Below are positions 11,661 through 21,154 of a stretch of 64,000 bases of DNA, piece by piece. The stretch lies in the NCBI GenBank assembly GCA_017354895.1, contig CP071496.1:3410001-3474000 (forward strand), given 5' to 3'. Source of the stretch: Podospora comata. Lineage: Eukaryota > Ascomycota > Sordariomycetes > Sordariales > Podosporaceae. The notes beneath the pieces were generated by a model. The model made no database searches, was not told where the DNA came from, and saw nothing but the letters and a program-made list of their open reading frames with translations. Position 1 is the stretch's first letter. Each line of letters begins with the position of its first letter. Position numbers and translations under genes: made by a program.

Positions 11661-12803
11661 GATGATAGGCGAGACCGGAAACCGATGGGGAGGAGTGTCC
11701 CGCACCACCTAGAAGACGATGATGATGCAAGACAGGGTGATGAGTGTAATTGGAGTAGAAGAAGAGGGCAATATGGAGATGTTGAGAGATGCCGCGGAGG
11801 ACAAACAGACAGGTCCAAGGTCTTGAGCAGCAGATAATGAAATATGAAGACAAGTGCAACGGTGAGTGACAACCTGGAAGCTGACCGCAGTCAACAACTT
11901 CGAGCTAGTAACAGCCACGAGTTTGTGGACACTCGAGAAGTGCCCCAGTCCCATGTCAAGGAGGGTTGCGAGAACTCACACGAGCGATGGGTCGACTGTA
12001 TCATTCCGATAGCATCGCCACATTTACCCCAGCTCTTTAGGCATCGCTTGTTAAGTTGTTTCCCACGTTCGGTATGTACGTAGGTTGGACTTAGGATGCC
12101 AGTTGCTCGTAGGTACACACATGTAGCTGTCCCACGTTTCATTCCTGATGGATTTCGGCAAGGCGCAATTCGTTAAATGTCATATCCACCGATCATTTCA
12201 TGCACCTGTGAAAAAGAAGCTATCAGCGCCAAGACGCGGCCATGCAGCAAGGTACTGGGTAAGGTCGCATTATGGGGACCCTTCGACTGTGTTGGTCTTT
12301 GTGTTGGTGCGCTGACCGTTACATTTCCGTGCTGCAGGGGACTGATTCACCGACGGATATGCCTTCACGTATGTTGGCAGACCGTCTGTTGATTGTTGTA
12401 ATGACATACTGCCACATGAGACGGGAAAGCCCAGGTTCATGATAGAGGGTGGGGTGCCTAGCTTAGGCTTTTTCCAGATGTGAGAGAACAACACCTGGAC
12501 AGGGATGGATTCCAAGATGTCAAAGTTCGATGAGTATGGTACCTAGGTACGGTGTACTTCCAGATATTCAACCCGGTTAAAATTCCTGGTCACTCAGAGC
12601 TCGACAAGGCAAGCCGGCCGTGAAGGGACCTGCGTACCTGGGTATCTATTAGAACCTGTCTCTGTCTCTCCCTGATCAAAACCTCGCGCACTTGGCCCTG
12701 AGGTTTTTCTTCGCCTTCCGGCTCTTGAGACCGTGCCAAAGTATCTCCATTTCGTCTTATTCTATTCCCCCTTTCAACAACACCACCACGACAAGCCTAC
12801 ATC
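11661..12803. promoter_or_regulatory. Divergent intergenic region between chitinase and secreted-protein genes
   Basis: These 1.14 kb lie between two divergently transcribed genes for secreted proteins, so they probably hold both promoters. Overlapping minus-strand frames at 11545-11954 are shadows or leader sequence. A palindromic ACCTAGGT motif lies at about 12540-12550. Shared regulation is an inference from the head-to-head layout; no specific operator was identified. Confidence 0.4.
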
Positions 12804-13697
12804 ATGAAGATCCCTTTTGCCCTTACTCTTGCCTTCTTCATCACATCTGTGTGGGCAGGGGGGTACCAAAACTGCCTCGAGAGGGTTTGGCTGTTTCAGG
12901 CCTATCTCATCGATCAACAGAATCCCGAGGCAGACCGCCAGATTGGTTATCAGTGCAACAACTGGAACAACTACCAATCCAAATGTATAGGCAATTGGGT
13001 GCCTTGCCGGGGGAGACAGGGACGCCGCCAGTGCAACTTTGACGATTTCCAGCTCTTTTTGGGCAACCTGCGGCCGGGAATGGCCGGCGTGATACAGGCT
13101 GTTACCAGGGCGGACGGCTCTCTGGACGTTGAGAGGACTGCGACAAACTGTCTCTGGACTTGGAGAGACCATGGGCGGCCCCCTTACAACTTCAGGGGAT
13201 ACAAGGCGGTCAAGGATGGACGCAATAATCACAACGACTTCATCTACCGGATCGGTCAGATCACCAACGACAACTACAACAAGCCAGCCGTGAGAGCGGC
13301 CGCCGGTGCGCAAGCCTTCCGCAACGTCGACGACACGCTGTCCAGGATCACCACAGCTCGTGTTGCAGACCACGGCCGTCACTTGATCCCCGCTGCCCGC
13401 AACGCTCTCCCCGGTGTTACGATCTGGGAAAAGAACTTTGGCCCGAGTCCGTACTATCGCGACGGCTATGTACCACCCGCCGGCGTCGATCCAGACGAGA
13501 GGCAGTGGAAGACGGTCGACTGGGAGGGCACCATCAACAGCCCCAATAACCCTTCCGACACCCGCACTCGCGTCCGGAACTGGCTTAATACTTATTACCG
13601 GGGTGTTACTGCCAATATTAATGCCCGAGACCACTGGCAAGTACTCAGATCGTACAAGAATATCAGCGACCGGACAAACCGTTGCCGAAAGCGTTAG
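12804..13697 (+). CDS. Orphan secreted protein, 297 aa
   Basis: Single exon with ATG at 12804, signal peptide at residues 1-18 (ending SVWAGG) and TAG at 13695. The mature protein has at least seven cysteines (in YQNC, YQCNNW, SKCIG, VPCRG, RQCNFDD, TNCLW and NRCRKR), many Asn/Arg/Tyr residues, and a central HND...ITNDNYN segment. I do not recognise a family. The Cys pattern, even spread and basic C-terminus suggest a stable extracellular fold. It is transcribed away from the adjacent chitinase gene and may share its promoter region, so a partner role in chitin binding, wall interaction or antagonism is possible. That is inference from position only. The single-exon structure contrasts with its intron-bearing neighbours. 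Confidence 0.8.
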   Translation: MKIPFALTLAFFITSVWAGGYQNCLERVWLFQAYLIDQQNPEADRQIGYQCNNWNNYQSKCIGNWVPCRGRQGRRQCNFDDFQLFLGNLRPGMAGVIQAVTRADGSLDVERTATNCLWTWRDHGRPPYNFRGYKAVKDGRNNHNDFIYRIGQITNDNYNKPAVRAAAGAQAFRNVDDTLSRITTARVADHGRHLIPAARNALPGVTIWEKNFGPSPYYRDGYVPPAGVDPDERQWKTVDWEGTINSPNNPSDTRTRVRNWLNTYYRGVTANINARDHWQVLRSYKNISDRTNRCRKR

Positions 13698-13956
13698 GTG
13701 CTGTACTACTACTTCAAGTCCATTCACCTGGTCCCATCATCGTTTTTATGGTAGGAGTTGGATTTGATGCGGGGAAAAGATTTGGATGGGAGTCTTCTTC
13801 AAGACAGTTCGCTTTCGCTTCTCATTAGCATATGCATGTAAATAAAAACATCAGGTACTGATGGCCTAGAAGGGGATTCTTCGTCTCAAACTGTTGCCGT
13901 TTCATCAGTCAGGTATAACTCGCCATTTTACGTCTCATCTACATGGAACTCTCCCC

Positions 13957-14691
13957 TCACTCCGTCCTGTCAAATTCCTCGCACTCTCCATCCATCATGG
14001 CATCCAAATCAACGCTGTTCATCACCTTGCCCCCCATCTCTTCAGGATCGACAAAGTATACATTCTCAGGCCCGCAAGGAAAGTAAATGTCATTCGTAAC
14101 CCCATAACCCGCCAGCACACCGTCCAGACAGACCAGATGAACCTCGGCGAGGTTGCCAAACTTCCTGAACAATTTCGACTCGGTGTAGGAAAAATACTCG
14201 CTAGAGAGCTCCCTCTCCAGTCGCAGCCGTCGGACCTGGTGAGCAACAGAACGAAAGTCGTGGAGATCCGTCGCCCCAACTGACATCACGTCGATGCCAA
14301 AGTTGAACCAGACATAGCGGTTCCGCTCGCCCTGTGGGTCGTCCTCGGGCACGGGGTCGAACCCGTCGGTAGCCGTGGTCATGATCTCGGAGAAGGCTTT
14401 TTGGTATCCACCGTTGGGGTAGTTGCTCAGGTGCTCACGGGCTTCACTGCAAGCGTGCAGCTGGGCCGGCGCCGGGGTGTGTGAACGAAGGTGGCGCACT
14501 GGTGGCAGACGTTTCTTCATCCATTCGTCCGTCCACGAGTCTGGATCGGTGACCTTGACGGGGCTCGGGTCATGGTGGACCACGCGCACCTCGACGATGC
14601 GGGGTTCGACGCTTAGCTCCCAGATACGAGCCCGGAGCTCGGATGGCAGACGGGGGAAGGGGTGGAACGTCGCAGCGGTGGTGGTGGTCAT
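13957..14691 (-). CDS. 2EXR domain protein, 244 aa
   Basis: Single exon with ATG at 14691 and stop at 13957. Residues 9-30 read FHPFPRLPSELRARIWELS, the hallmark of the fungal 2EXR (F-box-like) domain, with a second strand-like segment RIVEVRVVHHDP after it. The rest is typical of this family: a conserved LHACSEAREHL stretch near residue 80, then a variable, acidic C-terminus (DLDAMMDGECEEFDRTE). 2EXR proteins are abundant in filamentous ascomycetes and their role is not established; relation to F-box adaptors is suggested by sequence. It lies tail to tail with the orphan secreted gene, 259 bp away, inside the chitin block, but nothing links it functionally to chitin. Confidence 0.85.
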   Translation of the reverse strand: MTTTTAATFHPFPRLPSELRARIWELSVEPRIVEVRVVHHDPSPVKVTDPDSWTDEWMKKRLPPVRHLRSHTPAPAQLHACSEAREHLSNYPNGGYQKAFSEIMTTATDGFDPVPEDDPQGERNRYVWFNFGIDVMSVGATDLHDFRSVAHQVRRLRLERELSSEYFSYTESKLFRKFGNLAEVHLVCLDGVLAGYGVTNDIYFPCGPENVYFVDPEEMGGKVMNSVDLDAMMDGECEEFDRTE

Positions 14692-15692
14692 GGTTGTTTC
14701 GTCCAGTGTGTGGAAGCCGACTTCATGGATTCCGTCGGTAAGCGTTGGGCTAGACCTCGGGCTGACTTGAATTAAATGACGGGAACAGGGGCCGACGGAG
14801 GAAGCGAACGAAAGTTGGTTGGAACTACTAAGTGAGAAAATAGGCCTGTTCTGTTGGTGATATCAGACTGAAGTCGACCGAGGAAGAAATCTATGTGCCT
14901 AGAACATCAACCACCTACCTGTCGGGGAAGGGCTACCTAGCTTGACAGTCAATGCCAAGCATGTAGACCCATGCGCCAATACAACGCAACGTGATGATGG
15001 AGGCTCTTGAGGATGCATTGGGGGAGTGTGGTCGTACTTGGTAGGCAGATTTAGCAACAAGCAGTTGGACAGAAAAGTCCTCAGTGTCGATGCAAAAGTC
15101 ACCTTCCTAAAATGTGTCTCATTGGATCCATCAGACGAAAATCCAAGCCCTGCCCTTTCATACAAGGGACGGGAGCTTTTTAGAGTTAAATTTTTTCTTA
15201 TCTTGTTGGTTGTCCTGATGCTACATACCGTAGGGCTGCGCCCCTGCCAAGTCCGCCCCTCCATTCGGTTGGTACCGGCTCGCTACCTCGCTAGAGTGGC
15301 AAGGCTCAGGGCTGTCTTTTTTCTTTCATTGCCTACTAGACGCTATGAATTCCTGGCTGAGACTACCGTTCCATTTGACAGTAAGGTAAGTGGTATCAGC
15401 GAGCCTGTTGATAGCTTCACTGGGATACTTCGTCGTGACAATGATGCTGGCCCCGACTTGGTACCTGTGTGTACCTTAGGTTACTTAGTTCGCGAGCCGA
15501 GGCTAAGCTGGAGACATCAACAACCTACCAGCCCTCCACTCAATAGAGAGGTCTGCGTTCACATTGAACGTTGCTCAAGTTGTTTTTGACCGGCTCAGCG
15601 CTCCCTCCTGCCGTCAGGTTCTGGTGTTCTTGCGCCTGCACCACTCCATCTATCTTTTCGGTCAAGTTCACTTCGTCATTTTCGTCAACATC
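14692..15692. other. Intergenic between divergent 2EXR and LysM/WSC genes
   Basis: A long plus-strand frame at 15026-15589 begins at a non-ATG codon and has unlikely composition; I treat it as spurious. The region probably carries both promoters and the 5' leader of the LysM/WSC gene. Confidence 0.4.
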
Positions 15693-16451
15693 ATGAAGGC
15701 CTCTTGGTTGTTGTCTTTCGTTGGGCTGTCGCTTCTCGCACGCAGAGCGAGGTGCACCGACTACCCTCTACTTCCATACGACCCAGAAACCACCTCTGAC
15801 TGTGCCGACTGGTTCAACAATGACGATGGCCGGTCTTGCAAGTGGGTGCGCGACTACTTCGAGGCTACTCCAGAGGAGTTCAGTCGTTGGAATCCATCTG
15901 TCGGCCTCAACTGCGAGCCGTGGTACGAATGGAATTCGTACTGCGTCATCACATGGACCAAGATCAACAGCACCCTGCCGGCTACGAGCAAAACCACAAC
16001 TACGAGCAGCTCGACCACCACCGCGCCCATTCTAGGGCCCTCGCCGACAGCCTGGACTGACATGGGCTGCTATGTCGAGGACCCAGAGCTTCCCATTCTT
16101 GACGTCAACTTCAACCCCAACGGAGACTCGTCTCTGAGCGTTCCCAAGTGCTGGCAGACGTGCTATCGCCGTTTTTACGATTATGCCGGCGTTCAAAACG
16201 GCAATCAGTGCTGGTGCGGCTCCTATGTCGGCGGCGAGTGGGCTGCCAACCAGACCAGCTGCAACTCGCCCTGCACAGGCAATCCCAGTACCTTTTGCGG
16301 CGGTCCTGGATTTATTCGGATTTACAAGGCCGAGCAAAACGTGCCTCCTGTCACCACAACTTCAACCGCCGGCACTGTCAGTTCGACGAGCACATCTACT
16401 TCTGGCGCGAAGCGTAACTTAGATGCTGTCAAAAACATGGGTATATTCTAG
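15693..16451 (+). CDS. Secreted LysM-like/WSC-domain protein, 252 aa
   Basis: Single exon starting at the ATG at 15693 (MKASWLLSFVGLSLLARR), which gives a signal peptide; an upstream extension of the frame lacks one. Residues 22-90 resemble a degenerate fungal LysM module (DCADWFN, CKWVRDYF, FSRWNPSVG, SYCVI). A Ser/Thr linker follows, then a WSC carbohydrate-binding domain at about 120-205, seen as MGCYVEDPE, CWQTCYRRFYDYAGVQNG, QCWCG and FCGGPGFIRIYK. The tail is Thr/Ser-rich and probably O-glycosylated. WSC domains bind wall glucan or related polymers; LysM binds chitin. The combination suggests a wall-bound or secreted glycan-binding protein. It neighbours the chitinase and the multi-LysM gene, supporting a role in the same process. 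Confidence 0.85.
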   Translation: MKASWLLSFVGLSLLARRARCTDYPLLPYDPETTSDCADWFNNDDGRSCKWVRDYFEATPEEFSRWNPSVGLNCEPWYEWNSYCVITWTKINSTLPATSKTTTTSSSTTTAPILGPSPTAWTDMGCYVEDPELPILDVNFNPNGDSSLSVPKCWQTCYRRFYDYAGVQNGNQCWCGSYVGGEWAANQTSCNSPCTGNPSTFCGGPGFIRIYKAEQNVPPVTTTSTAGTVSSTSTSTSGAKRNLDAVKNMGIF

Positions 16452-17150
16452 ACGCGAGGTACTCAGTTGATTCATCCGGCTTCACGACGGATAATGGGCA
16501 AAATGTTGAAGTTAGGGGTGACTTGTCCAGGTACTCTGCTACCATGTACCTTAGGCTTACATATCTTAGCTAGCTCTTTTCTTGGGTACATAGCAATTCG
16601 AAGACCAAGATTGATATGACCAGGCATCATTTGTGAATCTGCCGCTTTGTGTCATGTTCGTCAGGTTGCTGGAAGACACTCATGGACCGACACGGGGAAA
16701 AGTCTCCACCCCTTGCCATTGATGTCTCCGGTTTGCGCGCCTATTGTGTCCCTTCACCGTTCTTCCCAACAGCACCTAATGGGACACCGAACATGTCTTG
16801 GCACCCGACAGACTCCAACATAGGAAGTCTTTTGGTTATCCTGAACCTCGGTCGTCCGAGCCCTCCCTAGACATAGTGCGGCACAGCCCATGAAATATAG
16901 CACTATACCTTTTCCCCCCAAGTGGAATGTAACATTAGACATGATGCATTAGGCGGTGCGCTGCGCCACCTGAACATGCGGGACTCGTTTGGTAATCTCG
17001 GCCCGCAACAAGCAAGTCTACATTTCCAGGTTCCAGCCATGTAATTGTAACTCCGGCCGGTAAGTTGCCTACCCCTACCCTGGCTATAATTTTCGCCTTG
17101 ATGGTTGTTGGTCAGCGCAACACTGAGGACTGAGCTTCGCCTCCACATAC
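16452..17150. other. Intergenic, 3' flank of the LysM/WSC gene
   Basis: No gene supported. Base composition is still mixed here and falls sharply towards AT after about 17150. Confidence 0.4.
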
Positions 17151-18560
17151 CTTACACTTTATTGATGAGACTCGCTTCGAAGATTGCTACTTTATAGGCT
17201 CAAACTACTTTGGCACCCTCCTCACAGAATAATTGGCACCGCAAATAGAGAACCCCATCTTAAACTGTGAATCATGCATCAAAAGTAAAGTAATAGGCTG
17301 TGAAACTATCTGTTAAGGCCTATTAAGTATCTGTGAAGACCTATAATCTATCTTTAAAGGGGTACAACTATCTTTGAAAGAACTTGTAACAGTGCATCAT
17401 CCTTTTTTATTAATCGTGCATCTCCCAGCTAGATTAGCGTTCTGTATGGCTCCTGGTATTTGAACTTTAAGATTAAATATTTACTTTTAGGCTACATTGC
17501 TTGAGTACTTATATTTTAATAGTTAAACTTACGCTTTACACGTTTAAATTGTTATTATAATTACGAATTTTTTTAAAAAATACGCGTAAATATAATAAAA
17601 CCATAAATAGAAAAATTTGATTTTTACTTTCATATTTTAATACAAAGTTTATAGTTTTAAGTGCCCTGTGGAAATTATAGCTATGTGGGCTTATAGCTAC
17701 TCGTACCCACGGTAAGGCTGGTGGCTAATTTTGTTCTGCTTTGTATAGGCGTGAGCATGTTTTTGGCAAAACGCAGCGAAATCTTTGACTTCTAAGTTAA
17801 TTTTTGACACATCTGCTTATTAGAGAGTGTAAGGCCCTGTAAAGCCCCCGGGAGATATATGGTAAAGGTCGAGTGCAAACTCTATTACGGAGTACAACAG
17901 TGATATTATAGAAGGCTAGCGCTATCAATACAGAGGGTCACCTACTATTACTCCGTTATATAGCGCTATAAAGCGCTGGAGTCCATGCACACTCAGAAGT
18001 GAGGTACAAGCACCGTGTCGTGTGACGAACTCCTATCCAGAACCTCTGAAAGGGATACTGGTTGAAGGCACTTCTGAACAATCCCGGTTCGGTACAGCTA
18101 AACAGTGTACAACAATGGCTTGTCTCGATCACAATAGTCTAAATACCAACGATTGTGACTTGTATTGCATACTGCGGAACTGTCTATCTACACCAGCCAG
18201 TTCCTCCGTATATATAGATCCTGGGGCCCTGAGGTGCTTCGCCCTGCTACGGCCCCTATCGGTAAAAAGTAACGGTAATAATAAAATAGATCAAAAACGT
18301 AGTATTTTCTGTATAAAACTGATACTTTAGTAATCAAAAAAGTATATTAAACGCGCTTTATAAGGTACGGATAGATAAAGTAGACGGTACGGTATGTGTC
18401 TCTTTTCTAATAATATAATATAAATTCAACTCTTTTTTGAGTGCCAATTATTTTGTGGTGAGAGTGCTTAGATCCCTGCATCGGGTAAACTCGACAGTAG
18501 AGACGCAAATCTAATGAATTAATAGCGAGCCAAGAAGCTAGGGTCACCGAATACTTTGTG
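17151..18560. repeat. AT-rich island, possibly RIP-mutated relic
   Basis: About 1.4 kb is strikingly A/T-rich compared with the flanks, with many TA steps and long A/T runs (for example 17500-17680 and 18270-18440) and almost no open reading frame. Near 17290-17370 a degenerate phrase recurs (ctatctgttaaggcctatt, tatctgtgaagacctataa, tatctttaaagg). Such islands are typical of sequence mutated by repeat-induced point mutation, in which CpA is changed to TpA in duplicated DNA. No element family can be recognised, and no terminal repeats were found by eye. The neighbouring LysM genes keep normal composition. Confidence 0.55.
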
Positions 18561-19008
18561 AACGGCTGAGAAAAGCTACGAGGGTGGTACTGTTACTCCA
18601 CTACAAAGTATCGTACCTATCTACCAGTGTTCAGTCCTGGTACAACGATGCTGGCCCCGTGAGAACCTGCATGGGTCTTGTGTCCAACTGCCCAACCTAA
18701 ATGCAAAGCGGGTACGGCTTCGCAAGGATCACACATCCACTGCTACGGTAAACAGATGTTGGCTTTTAGCGAGGCTCGAGGCCCAGGCAACCACCACGAA
18801 TTTTTTCACGTTATTGTTGAGTCAACGTTGCAGCGGTCAGGCTGAGCAGGCTTACGCTGTAGTTAGTCTCTCGCCAATACAACCATTCCTCTTCCGCCAG
18901 TCTATATAGCAAGTCAGATCCCTCTGCAATCTGGACCCGAAGACTGGTTCACCAGGCTTACGCTTTAATCCGAGTCCTCCGGTCGCCATTCATCCATTGC
19001 AGATCACC
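18561..19008. promoter_or_regulatory. Upstream region of the multi-LysM gene
   Basis: Normal composition resumes here, and the last 200 bp lead into the LysM gene start at 19009. No specific regulatory motif identified. Confidence 0.3.
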
Positions 19009-20447
19009 ATGTTGTCCTCGACATCCACCCTTGTCCTCCTTGGCGGTCTTTTCTCGGCTGTGGCCGCTGGAAAACCTGCCTCTGTGGTAAAGGCTCGCGA
19101 CGGCCTCACGCCGTCGTTTCCCTATGACCCAAACACGACAAGCCAGTGTTTTTGGTGGGCTGATATCACCTCAGCCACCACCTGCGACACCATTATCAGG
19201 GACAACTACATCACCCTGGAAGAACTGAGGCGCTGGGTAAGAAATCTGCAGTGCTAGCTAGACCAAATCTGACCGGAGTCACTTACCATATCCTTTAGAA
19301 CCCATCACTTGCTAGCACCTCAGGCTGTACCTTGCAGGTCGGAAGGTCGTACTGCGTTGAGGCCATTGATGACTCGGAGCCTTCACCAGGACCCTCGTCG
19401 ACCTCAACCTCGAGCACGACGGGCGTGTCCTCCGCCTTGACTTCCAGTTCCAGCACTGTCGTTGTGACCACCTCCACCTCCTCTTCATCTACTGTCGCTC
19501 TCCCAGTAACAACCACGAAGCCCGGAAATGGTATCACCACGCCTACCCCCACGCAGGCCACCATTGTTGACAACTGTGACGCTTTCCACTTTGTCACGGC
19601 CGGCCAGACCTGCGAGGTGGTTGCTTCGCTCTACCGGATCTCTCAGGATCAGTTCAAAGCGTGGAACCCCAGCGTGGGTGCTTCTTGCACCGGACTGTGG
19701 GCCAATGCTTACGCTTGTGTATCCATCATCGGCCATGAGCCGTCGCCCACCACACCCGGCAACGGCATCACCACCCCTACCCCAACTCAGGCCACCATTG
19801 TCAACAACTGCGATGAGTTCTATTTCGTCACGAGCGGTGACACTTGCGAGAGTGTAGCAGCAAAGCACGGCATCACCCAGGCTCAGTTCCTCAGCTGGAA
19901 CCCAAGCGTAGGCTCAACCTGCAGTGGACTCTGGGCCAATGCCTACGCCTGCGTCTCCATCATCGGCCACACCCCTACCAAGCCTACCACCACCACTAGC
20001 GCCGGCAATGGCATCGCCACCCCTACCCCTATCCAACCCAACATGGTCAAGAACTGCGATCTTTTCTACAAGGTCAAGTCGGGAGACACCTGTGCCGCTA
20101 TCGCCGCGTCAAAGGGAATCACCGTGGCCCAGTTTACCTCTTGGAATCCCTATGTTGGGTCTGGCTGCACTCTCTTGTGGTTGGATTATTATGTTTGCAT
20201 CTCCATTGTTGGACACACCCCCACGCCTGTCAACCCGGGCAATGGTATTCAGACGCCTACCCCGTATCAGGATGGAATGACTAGCTCGTGCAAGACCTTC
20301 CACTTTGTCCAGTCTGGCCAGACTTGCCAGACCATCACTCAGCGCTACGGGATTACTCAGGCAAACTTTGTGAGGTGGAATCCGGCTGTTAAGAACGACT
20401 GCACTGGCATGTGGGCCAATGCCTATGTCTGTGTTGCTGTTTTGTAG
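19009..20447 (+). CDS. Secreted five-LysM protein, 458 aa
   Basis: Two exons, 19009-19236 and 19299-20447, are joined across a 62-bp intron; the first ATG is at 19009 with a signal peptide (MLSSTSTLVLLGGLFSAVAAG). One degenerate LysM (about residues 40-95) spans the splice site, followed by a Ser/Thr linker and four well-kept LysM modules, each beginning NCD.F or SCKTF, then SGDTC or GQTC, FxxWNPxVG and WANAYxCV. The spacers between modules 2-5 are near-copies (PGNGITTPTPTQ), pointing to recent internal duplication. It has no catalytic domain, so it is an effector-type or chitin-shielding LysM protein. Such proteins sequester chitin oligomers or coat hyphae. Its proximity to a LysM-bearing chitinase fits the common pairing of subgroup C chitinases with LysM genes. 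Confidence 0.92.
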
Positions 20448-21154
20448 ATAGGGGGTCGACGTGTAGATGTGTTAGGGATAGGGTCTGGCTCAATCTGGGG
20501 AATAGATCTCTTGTAACGCAGTTAGGTAGATATCCAAAGGTCCTCATGTAATTAGTTTTGAACAATCGAACTGTGAAAGACAAGGGTCCAAAAGGAGCCA
20601 GCCAACGGCCATAATACTGAGAAGCACTGTGGTCAACGATGTGATTTAAGACCTGTTTGTGAGATATCTAGGACTTACATGAGGAGGGTGATGGCTAAAC
20701 ATATACAGCATGCCCCTGAATACCTCAGAGACACAGTATGACCTGGGGGCAATGACCCTGCTTTCCAACACACGCAACCTTTCAGTACAGACTACTCCTA
20801 CTATTTAGTATCGACTCCACCCTGTTTCGTTGCCTGCGACAGCCGTCTTTCAAATGACCTGCACGCTTTCCGAGCTGCATAAGACCCGTGTAACCCTCCC
20901 GACCTTGCCCTTGTTAGCTGCTCTGATTCGACCGACGGAATAGTTGAGTTGTCATTGCGTGCAGTACTCTGCACTCCACCACAGCAGGCAGCCCAGAGTC
21001 AGTCAGTGGCACTGGGAACCCCCGCTCTTTTCTTCCCGACAACCCCGTTAGATTCGAAGACTGTCTTCTGCATCTATCATCCCGCATCGACTCTTGCTAA
21101 AGATTTTCAAGCTACCTACTTTACCTTGCATCATCGCGCACTTACTTTGGCATC
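20448..21154. other. Intergenic, no gene seen
   Basis: This region lies between the multi-LysM gene and the decayed STAND/ankyrin gene. A plus-strand frame at 20949-21302 overlaps the next gene's first exon in another frame and is a shadow. Confidence 0.4.

Noticed and set aside
12774-13727. 317-codon minus-strand frame
   Set aside because: Antisense shadow of the orphan secreted gene, whose signal peptide and cysteines favour the plus strand.
15026-15589. 187-codon plus-strand open frame before the LysM/WSC gene
   Set aside because: Starts at a non-ATG codon, shows no domain features and occupies the likely promoter between divergent genes.
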